Below are positions 39,581-49,141 of a DNA stretch of 64,000 nucleotides, one piece after another. Under the pieces are notes generated by a model, which worked only from the letters and a program-made list of their open reading frames with translations, was not told where the DNA came from and did no database searches. Positions within the stretch are counted from its first letter, which is position 1; every line of letters starts with the position of its first letter. Origin of the DNA: Bacteroidota bacterium. GTDB lineage: Bacteria > Bacteroidota > Bacteroidia > Bacteroidales > FEN-979. Position numbers and translations under genes: made by a program. The stretch is from assembly GCA_026391835.1 (NCBI GenBank), contig JAPLDF010000067.1, forward strand, positions 1-64,000. The letters are read 5' to 3'.

Positions 39581-41349
39581 TCGTCCGAAAACTTCCTGAG
39601 CAACTCCCTGTATTGCGAGAACACATTCGCGCGGGAGATGAACCCTATGTATTTCCCATTTTCAAGCACGGGCAGGTTATACCGGTCGCTCCGTTGGAAA
39701 AGTTGTATCACCGTATCCATGGAGTCATCCGGGTTTATCGAATAATCTGGCATGAACAGCAGGTCTTTTACATAGGTCACTTCGTAAATTGACTGGTCGA
39801 ACATGATCTGCCGGATGTTGTCGAGCATCACAATGCCAAAAAAAGTGCCATCCGCATCAACCACCGGGAACATATTCCGCGAAGCGGTGGCAACCACCTT
39901 CACAAGCTGGCCCAGGGTGGCTTCGGGACTCACCCTGGCGAAGTTGGTTTCGATCAGCTGCCGTGGCGACATAAACGAAAGGATTGCCTTGTCTTTGTCG
40001 TGGGTAATCAGCTCCTTGCGGGCTGCAAGCTGGCGTGTATAGATGGAATGACTTTCAAAAACATGGGAGGTAAGGTAGGCAATTGCCGATACGATGATGA
40101 GCGGGGTGAGCAACAGGTAACCACCTGTGATCTCGGCAATGAGGAAAATGGCGGTGAGCGGGGCGTGCATCACCCCGGCCATCACCCCGGCCATACCGAC
40201 CAGTGCAAAGTTGCTTTGCGAAATATTAAGACCAAAGATGGTGTTCAGCAGGTTTGCAAAAAAGAACCCGCAGATACCCCCGACAAAAATTGATGGCGCG
40301 AAGGTGCCCCCGATGCCCCCGCTGCCCTGGGTCAATGCCATGGCTAACACTTTCAGGATAATCAACCCGAAGATGATAACCAGGAAAAACCAGGGATTCT
40401 CTTTCAGCATGCCAAACAAGGATGAATTGCCAATAACCTCGCCGTGCCCGTTGATGACACTTTTCAATACCGTGTAACCTTCCCCGAACAATGAAGGGTA
40501 AACAAAAATCAGCATGGCCAGCATGACTCCTGCAATTCCAACCCTTACAGGTACGGATACTTTCTGCAGCATTGCTTCGATGCCGATGCTTCCACGGATA
40601 AAGAACACGGAGACCAGCCCTGTGAACACACCAAGCATAAGGTAGAAAGGAATGTGACGTAAAATAAACGGGCTGTTCAGGGTAAATGAAAACAGCACCT
40701 CATTTCCCATCAGCAGGTAGGAGACGAGGGAGGCCGTAACTGTGCTGATCAGCAATGGAATCAGTGTGGTCACGGTAAGGTCGAGCATCAGGATCTCCAG
40801 TACAAAAATGGCCCCGGCGATAGGCGCTTCAAAGATGCCGGCGATGGCCCCGGCAGCCCCGCAGCCAATAAGCAGGGTGGTTGTCCTGTAGTCGAGCCTG
40901 AACATGCGGGCGAGGTTTGACCCGATGGCGGAACCAGTCAGGACGATCGGGGCTTCAGGACCGACGGAACCGCCAAACCCGAGCGTAAGCGTGCAGGCAA
41001 TCAGCGACGAAAAGGTATTGTGAGGTTTGATATGGCTGTTGTTCTTTGAAATGGCGTACAGCACTTTGCTTACACCATGGCTGATGTTGTCCTTGACCAC
41101 GTACCTGATAAACAGGATGGTGAGGATGATCCCGATGACCGGGAAGGCGAGGAACAGGTAATAGACACCATGATAGCTGAAGCCGTTGGTGAGAAAGTAA
41201 TTGGTATAATACAACGTATTTTTGAGGGTGACAGCTGCCAGTCCGCTTCCTGCGCCAACCAGGACGCTGAGCAGCAATACGAACTGGCGTTGCCTGATGT
41301 GACGCAACCGCCATACCAAAAGTTTGCCGGTGATTGATTTTGGGAGCAT
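39577..41349 (-). CDS. ClC-family chloride channel/transporter with CBS domains
   Basis: A 590-residue membrane protein of the ClC family. About ten to twelve membrane helices span residues 20-430. Selectivity-filter sequences are visible: GSVGPEAPIVLTGSA (with the gating-type Glu in GPEAP), GAAGAIAGIFEAPIAGA and GSGGIGGTFAPSIFVG. Two CBS domains close the protein (MSPRQLIETNFARVSPEATL, then KDLLFMPDYSINPDDSMDTV). Whether it is a channel or a proton exchanger cannot be read from the sequence. The start at 41349 is chosen because an in-frame ATG at 41433 would put 28 odd residues in front and lie beyond the -7 element. Confidence 0.93.
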   Translation of the reverse strand: MLPKSITGKLLVWRLRHIRQRQFVLLLSVLVGAGSGLAAVTLKNTLYYTNYFLTNGFSYHGVYYLFLAFPVIGIILTILFIRYVVKDNISHGVSKVLYAISKNNSHIKPHNTFSSLIACTLTLGFGGSVGPEAPIVLTGSAIGSNLARMFRLDYRTTTLLIGCGAAGAIAGIFEAPIAGAIFVLEILMLDLTVTTLIPLLISTVTASLVSYLLMGNEVLFSFTLNSPFILRHIPFYLMLGVFTGLVSVFFIRGSIGIEAMLQKVSVPVRVGIAGVMLAMLIFVYPSLFGEGYTVLKSVINGHGEVIGNSSLFGMLKENPWFFLVIIFGLIILKVLAMALTQGSGGIGGTFAPSIFVGGICGFFFANLLNTIFGLNISQSNFALVGMAGVMAGVMHAPLTAIFLIAEITGGYLLLTPLIIVSAIAYLTSHVFESHSIYTRQLAARKELITHDKDKAILSFMSPRQLIETNFARVSPEATLGQLVKVVATASRNMFPVVDADGTFFGIVMLDNIRQIMFDQSIYEVTYVKDLLFMPDYSINPDDSMDTVIQLFQRSDRYNLPVLENGKYIGFISRANVFSQYRELLRKFSDD

Positions 41350-41356
41350 GCTGATG

Positions 41357-41364
41357 CAAATATA
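41357..41364 (-). promoter_or_regulatory. -7 element TATATTTG upstream of the ClC gene
   Basis: Reads TATATTTG on the minus strand, only 7 bp from the start at 41349, so transcription would begin at or near the start codon. Confidence 0.4.
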
Positions 41365-41378
41365 ACCTTTTAAAATTA

Positions 41379-41386
41379 TAACTTTG
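41379..41386 (+). promoter_or_regulatory. -7 element TAACTTTG upstream of the GH3 gene
   Basis: Exact TAnnTTTG match 54 bp before the ATG at 41440, back to back with the ClC -7 element. Confidence 0.5.
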
Positions 41387-41439
41387 TCAGCATTACCGCA
41401 GATACGCATTACGCAACATTCGCCTGGAAACAATAATCC

Positions 41440-44292
41440 ATGTTCATATTTAGAAGATTTAAAATCCGGTTGTTTTCGCTTTTCCTATCTGTTGTTGCCG
41501 GTTCTGGGTTCCATGCAACATCTGCCCAAGGCCAGTTTCCGTTCCAGGATCCCAGCCTGCCTGCAGGGATAAGAGTCGCCGACATGTTGTCAAGAATGAC
41601 CCTGCAGGAGAAAATTTCCCAGCTTGGCATCAGTGCACCAGCCATTGATCCGTTGGGGATACCCCGGTATGATTACTGGAACGAGGCGCTTCACGGGGTG
41701 GTGGCACCGGGAATGACCTCTTTCCCGCAGGCGATCGCACTTTCTTCAACCTGGGACCGTGATTTGATCTTCAGGGTTGCCACTGCCATTTCGGATGAAG
41801 CACGTGCGCAGAACAACCTGCATGGCAAAGGATTGATTTACTGGAGCCCGGTGATCAATATGGCACGGGATCCGAGATGGGGCAGAACGGAGGAGACCTA
41901 CGGGGAAGACCCGTTTCTGACAGGTGAGATTGCCCGGAACTTTATCAGGGGAATGCAGGGGAATGATCCCCGGTACTATAAAACAGTGGCCACCGTCAAA
42001 CATTTTGCATGCAACAATGTGGAAAACAACCGGGAGATGATCTCGTCAAATGTTGATGACAGGAGTTTGCGTGAATATTACCTGCCGGCGTTCAGGACTT
42101 GTGTTACAAAAGCGGGGGTATACTCCGTCATGAGCGCCTACAACGCCCTGAACGGAGTCCCCTGCCCGGTTAACCGGACATTGCTGACCAACATCCTCCG
42201 GGACGAATGGGGGTTTGCAGGATATGTGGTATCAGATTGTGATGCTGTTGCTGATGTTTATACTGCGCATGGATATGTACAATCTCCGCTGGAAGCGACG
42301 GCATTGTCAATAAAAAGCGGAACCGACCTGAATTGCGGAGGTTACTACCAGGCCATGGCAGGCGATGCTGTTTCCTCCGGGTTAATGACCCTTGCCGAAA
42401 TTGACACTGCGCTGACCAGGACTTTCAAGGCCCGGTTTTTATTGGGCGAATTTGATCCGCCTGCCATGGTTCCGTATACATTGATCCCTGATTCGGCAAT
42501 CGATTGCAAGGAGCATCGCGATCTCGCTTTGCGCGCGGCCAGGGAAGCAATTGTGCTCCTGAAAAACCGGGATGGAGTGTTGCCTTTGCCAAAAGATTCA
42601 ATTTTAACAATAGCCGTAATAGGTCCCAATGCCGGCATGGTTCAGCTGGGTGAATACAGCGGGACGCCGACTGTGCTTATTTCCCCCCTGCAGGGGATCA
42701 TCGATAAATTCGCCGGCTCAGGCAAAGTGATCCGGTATTCAATCGGCTGTTTGTTTTCGGGGCCTGCCGATCCGTCATCCTTTGGCGATGCCGTAAGCCT
42801 GGCCGGGAATTCCGATATCGCTGTTGTGGTTTGCGGTACCGACCTGCAACTGGCAAGTGAGGGTAAGGACCGTTCATCCCTGGCTCTGCCAGCGATCCAG
42901 GACAGCCTGGTTCTGGCGGTGTTTCAGGCAAATCCCAAAACCGTCGTGGTTTTGGTCAATGGATATCCCCTTGCCGTTAACCGGATGAATGACAGCGTTC
43001 CGGGGATCATTTCGGCATGGTATGACGGACAGTCACAAGGATCGGCTATCGCGGATGTTTTATTCGGGGATTACAATCCCGGGGGAAAATTAACTTCAAC
43101 CTGGTATAAGTCGGAAGACGATATTCCCGCAATGGACCATTATGACATAAAGGAAAACAGGACATACCAGTATTTTACAGGCACCCCTTTATTCCCTTTT
43201 GGATATGGGTTGAGTTATACAACCTTTGATTACAGTAACCTGGTTGTCGGCAGCAGTATCTTAAAACCGGGTGATTCACTGGAAGTCAGTGCCACAATTA
43301 CCAATACAGGTGAAATTGCAGGTGATGAAGTGCCCCAGTGCTATGTTCATCACGTTTCGCCGGGTGTAAAACGACCGGTGAAGGAACTCAGGGACTTTCG
43401 CAGGATTTCACTTCAACCTGGCGAAAGCAAGGTTGTTACATTCAGTTTGTCGCACGAAGACCTTGCCTTTTACGATGAGATTTCGAGGACATTCATCGTT
43501 GAAGAAGGGTTAATGGAACTGATGATCGGAAGTTCTTCGGAGGATATTAAACTGGTTGGCCAGGTACAGGTCCGGGGAAAAATGGTGGCTTCAACATACC
43601 GGCAGAGTGCCATTGCTAAAATTGAGGCGGAAACCTTTGAGAAAAAATCAATTCCACTGACCCTTGTTGCATGCAGTGACAGTGGACAAAGCGTTCAATA
43701 CAATGTTGATGAGGATTATGTTGAATACCGGAACGTTGATTTTGGAGCCGGTGTTGATCAATTTGACGCAAATATGGAATTGGATACTGCAGGCGGGCTG
43801 CAGGGGAGCCTGGAAATAAGGCTCGACAGCTCCGGAGGCCCTCTGGCAGGATCGATGCTGCTGGTTGCCGGTACAAAGGAGAATTTGTATCAAAATATGT
43901 CCAGTACGGTCACTGGTTGTGAGGGAGTTCATGACGTGTTCCTCGTATTCAAAAAAAACGGAAATGGGAGTTGTAAAATAAACTGGTTCCAATTTCAAAA
44001 GCCGGAATATATACCTGAAAGCATAAAACACGGTTTTCATTTATTCCCGAACCCGGCATCGGAGGGATTCTGGCTTGCTTTTACATGCACAGATACATCC
44101 GCGATCAAAATTGAGATATTCTCAATTGACGGGGTCATGAAAAAGAGTTTCAGGCAAAAGCCGCAGTCGACGGGATTTAATTCCTGCTACTTTAATACCC
44201 TGGGCGCAGGACTGCAACCCGGGATGTACCTGGTGAAATGCAGTATCAATGGGTACACCGAATCACTCAAATTATGCATCATGCAAAAATAA
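41440..44292 (+). CDS. T9SS-sorted family 3 glycoside hydrolase, probable beta-xylosidase
   Basis: A 950-residue secreted enzyme. A signal peptide (about residues 1-30) leads into a GH3 N-terminal barrel with DPRWGRTEETYGEDPFL near 144, KHFACNN near 187 and the nucleophile Asp266 in VVSDCDAVADVY. SGTDLNCGGYY near 290 is the pattern of xylosidase/arabinosidase-type GH3. The second GH3 domain (near 350-560) and a fibronectin III-like domain follow (near 590-690). A CBM6-like segment lies near 715-865 (IEAETFEKKSIPL, VDEDYVEYRNVDF). A T9SS type A domain ends the protein (HLFPNPASEGFWLAF, YTESLKLCIMQK). Likely acts on xylan or arabinoxylan fragments. Confidence 0.92.
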   Translation: MFIFRRFKIRLFSLFLSVVAGSGFHATSAQGQFPFQDPSLPAGIRVADMLSRMTLQEKISQLGISAPAIDPLGIPRYDYWNEALHGVVAPGMTSFPQAIALSSTWDRDLIFRVATAISDEARAQNNLHGKGLIYWSPVINMARDPRWGRTEETYGEDPFLTGEIARNFIRGMQGNDPRYYKTVATVKHFACNNVENNREMISSNVDDRSLREYYLPAFRTCVTKAGVYSVMSAYNALNGVPCPVNRTLLTNILRDEWGFAGYVVSDCDAVADVYTAHGYVQSPLEATALSIKSGTDLNCGGYYQAMAGDAVSSGLMTLAEIDTALTRTFKARFLLGEFDPPAMVPYTLIPDSAIDCKEHRDLALRAAREAIVLLKNRDGVLPLPKDSILTIAVIGPNAGMVQLGEYSGTPTVLISPLQGIIDKFAGSGKVIRYSIGCLFSGPADPSSFGDAVSLAGNSDIAVVVCGTDLQLASEGKDRSSLALPAIQDSLVLAVFQANPKTVVVLVNGYPLAVNRMNDSVPGIISAWYDGQSQGSAIADVLFGDYNPGGKLTSTWYKSEDDIPAMDHYDIKENRTYQYFTGTPLFPFGYGLSYTTFDYSNLVVGSSILKPGDSLEVSATITNTGEIAGDEVPQCYVHHVSPGVKRPVKELRDFRRISLQPGESKVVTFSLSHEDLAFYDEISRTFIVEEGLMELMIGSSSEDIKLVGQVQVRGKMVASTYRQSAIAKIEAETFEKKSIPLTLVACSDSGQSVQYNVDEDYVEYRNVDFGAGVDQFDANMELDTAGGLQGSLEIRLDSSGGPLAGSMLLVAGTKENLYQNMSSTVTGCEGVHDVFLVFKKNGNGSCKINWFQFQKPEYIPESIKHGFHLFPNPASEGFWLAFTCTDTSAIKIEIFSIDGVMKKSFRQKPQSTGFNSCYFNTLGAGLQPGMYLVKCSINGYTESLKLCIMQK

Positions 44293-44301
44293 CAGGGCGA
44301 T

Positions 44302-44317
44302 TCCTTCCGGGGAAGGA
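44302..44317. terminator. hairpin between convergent genes
   Basis: TCCTTCC-GG-GGAAGGA forms a perfect stem 10 bp after the GH3 stop and 18 bp before the stop of the TPR gene. There is no clear T tract, so the assignment is weak. Confidence 0.35.
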
Positions 44318-44334
44318 GATTGTGGCATTGCGCT

Positions 44335-46092
44335 TTACTTTTTTTGCGCAGATATGGAATACTGTTTGAATTCCTTTGCTTTTTCAGGCATGCCAAGGTA
44401 CAGGTAGCTTGCAGAAATATTCCGCACCAGGGTGGTGTCGGACTTATCGATTTCATATGCCTCAAGCAGGTAATCAAGCGACCGCTTAAAGTCGCCCTTC
44501 ATTCCCATGGCCACCCCAAGGCTTTTGAGCACTGACGCATTTTTCGGATTGATGGCATATGCTTTTTCAAGGTATTCCACTGCTTTTGAAAGGTCATGGT
44601 AGTGCTGGCCGTAAATGCGGCCGATGCTTTCAAGTGCTTTTTCATCACGCGGATCATGGGAAGTAATGATCATGTAGTCAGCCAGGGCCGCTTCATATTG
44701 ATTTTTATCAAGGTACTGCCTTGCCCGCTTTTCGTACACAAAATTCAACCGGCCGTCGGGAAATTGCCTCAGGACATCAGTCCATAACGTGATGTCATCC
44801 TTCCAGGTTTTTGTTCTCCCGTAGGTCGTAACAGAAAAACTGATGCCCGCAATCAGTGTTATGGCTGCCAGTCCATATCCGGCATACTTCACCTGCGATT
44901 TCTTTTGTACCAGGGCGTCGGTAAGGATCCCGATGATGAGTGATAACCCGATATAAGGGATGTAGGTATACCGGTCGGCCATGATCGCCTTTCCTACCGA
45001 AAGGAACTGGAGAACCAGTGCAATGGTGAAGAAAAAAAACAGCACTCCGAAGACAGTCACCCGTGATAAGTCATCTTTTCTTGTTGCTAACCAAACAACC
45101 AGGCTAACGATGACCAGGAAAATATATGGAGCGATCCGGAAATACAATGGCAAAAGGCCTGCCGGCGTAATTGCCGGGTAGGGATAGAATGCTGAAAGGC
45201 CTGAAGGCCAGATAAAAAGAATCAGATAGTTGATAAATCCATAGGATGCATGCATGGTCCGCTGGAACAACGAAAAGGTCTCAAATTTATTGATAGCACT
45301 GGCCGACTGAAGATTGACCGACATAAATCCAATGATCAGGGCAAGAATAAAAAAAGGAATTTTTTCGAGGAGGATTCTCCATGTGAAGGTGCGTCGCTGG
45401 AAGTAATCAATCAGGAGAATCATCAGTGGAAAGGGAACTGCCATTGCTTTTGACAGGCATGAAAAAAGAAAAAGAATGAATGCTGCGCCCAGCTTCCATA
45501 TCTTTTTATCTTCAAGGTATTTCAGGTACGCAAACAGCCCCGCCAGGAAAAAGAAGGCATACAGGACATCTTTCCGCTCCGAGACCCAGGCAACCGATTC
45601 GACATGCATGGGATGGACGGCGAATAACAGCGCCGCGATCGCTGCTGCCAGCAACCTCCGGCGGCTGAGCAGGTAGATGAATAAAAAGACGAGCACTGCA
45701 TTCAATGCATGCAGGACCATGTTTGTCGTATGATAGGCGACAGGCGACAACCCTGAAACCTGGTAATTGATGGCAAGTGATAGTGTTGTTATGGGATGGT
45801 AGTTGTTGATCAGCCGTTGAAATGCATCACCATATACGAAAATACTGCTGATGTTCTGCCATGAGAGACTATGCATCAACGGGTTGTTAATGACATACAC
45901 GCCGTCGTCCCAGGTGGTGATAAAATCGTTATTCCTTACCGGAAAATAGACCATGACACTGATGATAAATACCAGCATCATAAGGCCATACAAAACATAT
46001 TGGTTGTTTGCAGGGTGATGGGTTTCGGAAGTCTTGCCGGTAGTGGAAACTGGTTTCTTTATTCTCCTGGTATCTACGGTTTTCTTTTTCAT
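44335..46092 (-). CDS. multi-pass membrane protein with C-terminal TPR repeats (TMTC-like)
   Basis: A 585-residue protein. About ten membrane helices occupy residues 30-420, with DFITTWDDGVYVINNPL near 58, then HPITTLSLAINYQ and LFAVHPMHVESVAWVSERKD. These are signatures of the PMT-like/TMTC group that resembles protein O-mannosyltransferases. Residues 450-585 form four or so TPR repeats (YEAALADYMIITSHDPRDEK, AVEYLEKAYAINPKNASVLK). The function in bacteria is not established; a membrane glycosyltransferase role is inference. It is transcribed away from the peptidase gene upstream. Confidence 0.85.
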   Translation of the reverse strand: MKKKTVDTRRIKKPVSTTGKTSETHHPANNQYVLYGLMMLVFIISVMVYFPVRNNDFITTWDDGVYVINNPLMHSLSWQNISSIFVYGDAFQRLINNYHPITTLSLAINYQVSGLSPVAYHTTNMVLHALNAVLVFLFIYLLSRRRLLAAAIAALLFAVHPMHVESVAWVSERKDVLYAFFFLAGLFAYLKYLEDKKIWKLGAAFILFLFSCLSKAMAVPFPLMILLIDYFQRRTFTWRILLEKIPFFILALIIGFMSVNLQSASAINKFETFSLFQRTMHASYGFINYLILFIWPSGLSAFYPYPAITPAGLLPLYFRIAPYIFLVIVSLVVWLATRKDDLSRVTVFGVLFFFFTIALVLQFLSVGKAIMADRYTYIPYIGLSLIIGILTDALVQKKSQVKYAGYGLAAITLIAGISFSVTTYGRTKTWKDDITLWTDVLRQFPDGRLNFVYEKRARQYLDKNQYEAALADYMIITSHDPRDEKALESIGRIYGQHYHDLSKAVEYLEKAYAINPKNASVLKSLGVAMGMKGDFKRSLDYLLEAYEIDKSDTTLVRNISASYLYLGMPEKAKEFKQYSISAQKK

Positions 46093-46144
46093 ATCCTTCC
46101 TGGTAAATGGGCAGTAGGGTGATGTTAAGGAAAATGTCAGCCGG

Positions 46145-46152
46145 CAAAGATA
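46145..46152 (-). promoter_or_regulatory. -7 element TATCTTTG upstream of the TPR membrane gene
   Basis: Reads TATCTTTG on the minus strand, 52 bp before the start at 46092, in the gap just after the preceding gene. Confidence 0.5.
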
Positions 46153-46160
46153 CTATATTT

Positions 46161-49058
46161 TCAATATGAAACAGAATAAAGAAATTCAAAGCCCCAGCCA
46201 CCGGAGGATGGATAGTAAATGCTGCGGACACCCATTTCGATGGGAGCGACAAACCTCAGGAAATGAAAATCGGCAGTCAATTCGCCCCCCAATGACTGGT
46301 ATTCGTTGATATAGCCCGGGTTTTTCCCGTTGGCCCAATCATAATACGCGTTCAGCTTAAGTCTTTTAAGGTAAATCACCGAGCCGAAACTGATGTCTGG
46401 ATACCAGAGCGGGAGTTTGTAATTGATACTTAACGTGAGTAAATCATCATCGTAGGTATTGGCATAACCTCTCGGGTAGGAGATCAGGTTGGCGAATGAA
46501 TAGGCAGGCAGGTACTTGTCGTTGCGTTGCTGGTACCCGCCGGCCAGCAGGATTCCCTGGTGTCGGAACAATCCGCGAAAATAGAGGTTGACCTTTGCGC
46601 CAAAGATTGAGCCCATGTCATTTCCGGCGAAAGGGGTATCCCGGTATGTTACATCAAGTGATTGCCCGAAGCGGGGGTAGACATCTTTCTGGTCTGAATG
46701 CAGATACTGTGAGGCAGTGATCCTGTAGTCCATGGTCTGTATCACCCCGGTTGTGAAATGTTCGGGGGTGGAGGAGTTGTGATGGACGAATGCCAGCGTG
46801 GTGCCGACGGCGGGCTGGAGGTACCTGTAAAACCTGCCATGTGAGAAATTCCAGGGAATACTTACATATGCCTTGAAATTGGTTTCCTGCCAGGTAAACC
46901 TGAACAACTCGCTGCTTCCATGGTACCGGACATACCCTGAACGGTTCCCGATGTCAAATCTCAGGGTGAATTCAGGGTACCATCCCCTGTAACTTAAGCT
47001 GGTATAAAATTTCCCGGTTTGTTCGGTGACATCATATTCCCAGCCCACACCTGCAAAAGTTGTGCTCAGGGCGTTTTGTGAGAGGACCATCACCCCCGGG
47101 TTGAAATTCAGGTTGTTTATATCGAAAGAAGCAGGTGCCCAACTGTGCGGGTTAAACAAATTCAGCATTTTGGCGTATTTCCTGGTGGGATATATCTTTC
47201 CCCTTATCGTATCGGTATCCAGGTCATACTTGTCGGATGCATTCATTTTATAGATATTCCGGCCGGTAACACTATCCTGGATGTTCGCTGTTTCCTGCGC
47301 TGCAAGTGCATCAAATAACCTGTAAGCATGATTGTCCACCAGGTGTAATGGTACCCAGGCGGATGTGTCAATTTTTATTTCCGCCACCATCAGCCCGTCG
47401 GAGGTATAATCGGAAAAGATCATGTATTGTTTATCAGGAGTAAAATCAGGATCAGATGTGGCAAAACGCCCGGAAGTAATCCTGAAAACCGCCTTGGTGA
47501 GGGTATCCAGTGCATAGATGTTTTCGGCACCCGAATGATCAACGCTGTAAATGATATACTGCCTGAAAAAAAATGCAGGGCCGGTGAATTCGTTGAACGA
47601 TGCAGGAAGCACGTTCCGGATATTGCCGGTGGCAGTATCCATGATTGCGACGGTCTCGCCGGCGGCAGTGAGGAGTGTGAAAATGATCCTGGTTGCATCC
47701 GGCGACCAGTTGGGCGTGATGGCCTGTCCATAGCCGGGTATGGGGTATCTTCTGATTTGACGGCCCGACGGAACCTCGAGCACATCAATGAAATTTTGGT
47801 TTTCTTCAGAAACATGAACTGCGGTCACCCGGGAACCGTCGGGGGAGATCACCGGTGCGAAATAGCGGGATTCATGGGTGAGTTCCTGCTGTTTCCCGGT
47901 GGTGAAATCATACATCCTGATTTCGGAGTAACTGCGGTTTGACCATCGTAGATCGCTCTCTGATTCACACCATACAAGGTAATTTCCCCCGACTGAGGTA
48001 GTTCCGCTCAGGTGGTTTCCCGGCGTAAGGAGGATCCGTTCATGGCCTGTGTGGCGGTCGATCAGCACAAAACGGTCAACATCGTCCATGCTCGATTTAT
48101 CAGCGATGATGGTTGAGTCATTCAGCAGGATCGGATGATTATACACCACATGGTTCCTGGGATTTCTTGTTGTGATATAGCGCACGGGCTGTTGCCCCGA
48201 TTCCCGCAATTGATGCTGCCACGCACTGTCAAGTTCAGTCAGCGATTGTTTGTACAGCTTTGTTTTCCACATCCCCGTTACCTTGCGGATACCGCTGTTA
48301 AACGGCACCACCATGAATGGGTATTTTGCAACCCTGTCCATCGCGGTATTCCACAGGTCCGTGCCATACTTCTTTCGTGATTGGCCCACAAGGTAATAGC
48401 CCAGGGAGTAAGCATCAGGGGTAAAAGTTTTGTAGGAACCCATCGTCGCTTTATCATAGGAGTAAAGTCCCTTTTCCACAACCTGCGCCCGGAGCGTACT
48501 TTCAAAGAGGGCCGACCGGCCCCTTCCTGTTTTGGTCATGGCAGTTTCGGTTACCGTTGCATCTCCCTCGAGAAACCATGAGGGAACATACAACCCCAGG
48601 ATCCCCCCGGTTATCTGTTCACCAAAAATATAGTAAAGTGCCTTTGAAAATCCGCGGTTGACCTTGCTGATCTGGATGGCATGACGGTATTCATGAATGG
48701 CAAGCTGCTCCAGCCACTCTTCGGCATAGGTCTGCTGTGGCGGGCAGGTATACAACTCAATGCGTTTTGGTGCCCATACCGTCAGCCCGTTGGAAGTGAC
48801 AGTCTGGGTATGAAGAATGACCGGGATATGCGGAACCTTTGCAGACAGCGTTGTGGTTTCATTCCTGCAAATAATATCCATGATGTTGGCAAGATACTGT
48901 GCTTTTTTTTCGAAGGGTTCCGGGAATATCAGCCGGTACCGGGCGGTTTTTATCTGCCGCCAGCGGATGGATGCCGGATCTTCACCTGAACTGTAATACT
49001 GGGCAAATCCGTTCAGGCCCAGGAAAAGACATATAAAAAGCGATACCTTGATTTTCAT
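46161..49058 (-). CDS. predicted gluzincin peptidase fused to propeller and beta-barrel-like regions
   Basis: A 965-residue exported protein (signal MKIKVSLFICLFLGLNGFAQ). Residues 100-170 hold HEYRH (122-126, HExxH) and PSWFLEGDA with Glu164, spacing that fits gluzincin (peptidase MA-like) zinc peptidases. Residues about 300-590 carry repeated Trp/Asp-Gly units of a TolB-like propeller (WSPDATRIIFTLLTAAGETV, SDPDFTPDKQYMIFSDYTSD). The last 300 residues alternate aromatic and polar residues (YLKRLKLNAYYDWANGK, ADFHFLRFVAPIEMGVRSIY) and end in FLYSVSY, typical of an outer-membrane barrel. No known family name; activity is predicted only. Confidence 0.8.
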   Translation of the reverse strand: MKIKVSLFICLFLGLNGFAQYYSSGEDPASIRWRQIKTARYRLIFPEPFEKKAQYLANIMDIICRNETTTLSAKVPHIPVILHTQTVTSNGLTVWAPKRIELYTCPPQQTYAEEWLEQLAIHEYRHAIQISKVNRGFSKALYYIFGEQITGGILGLYVPSWFLEGDATVTETAMTKTGRGRSALFESTLRAQVVEKGLYSYDKATMGSYKTFTPDAYSLGYYLVGQSRKKYGTDLWNTAMDRVAKYPFMVVPFNSGIRKVTGMWKTKLYKQSLTELDSAWQHQLRESGQQPVRYITTRNPRNHVVYNHPILLNDSTIIADKSSMDDVDRFVLIDRHTGHERILLTPGNHLSGTTSVGGNYLVWCESESDLRWSNRSYSEIRMYDFTTGKQQELTHESRYFAPVISPDGSRVTAVHVSEENQNFIDVLEVPSGRQIRRYPIPGYGQAITPNWSPDATRIIFTLLTAAGETVAIMDTATGNIRNVLPASFNEFTGPAFFFRQYIIYSVDHSGAENIYALDTLTKAVFRITSGRFATSDPDFTPDKQYMIFSDYTSDGLMVAEIKIDTSAWVPLHLVDNHAYRLFDALAAQETANIQDSVTGRNIYKMNASDKYDLDTDTIRGKIYPTRKYAKMLNLFNPHSWAPASFDINNLNFNPGVMVLSQNALSTTFAGVGWEYDVTEQTGKFYTSLSYRGWYPEFTLRFDIGNRSGYVRYHGSSELFRFTWQETNFKAYVSIPWNFSHGRFYRYLQPAVGTTLAFVHHNSSTPEHFTTGVIQTMDYRITASQYLHSDQKDVYPRFGQSLDVTYRDTPFAGNDMGSIFGAKVNLYFRGLFRHQGILLAGGYQQRNDKYLPAYSFANLISYPRGYANTYDDDLLTLSINYKLPLWYPDISFGSVIYLKRLKLNAYYDWANGKNPGYINEYQSLGGELTADFHFLRFVAPIEMGVRSIYYPSSGGWGFEFLYSVSY

Positions 49059-49141
49059 CTGGTTAAGTCACAGGTTGTCATTCCAAAATGGCAACCAGGC
49101 AATGGAATACAGGAACCTGGTCCATTCAGGGCTTTGGCTGC

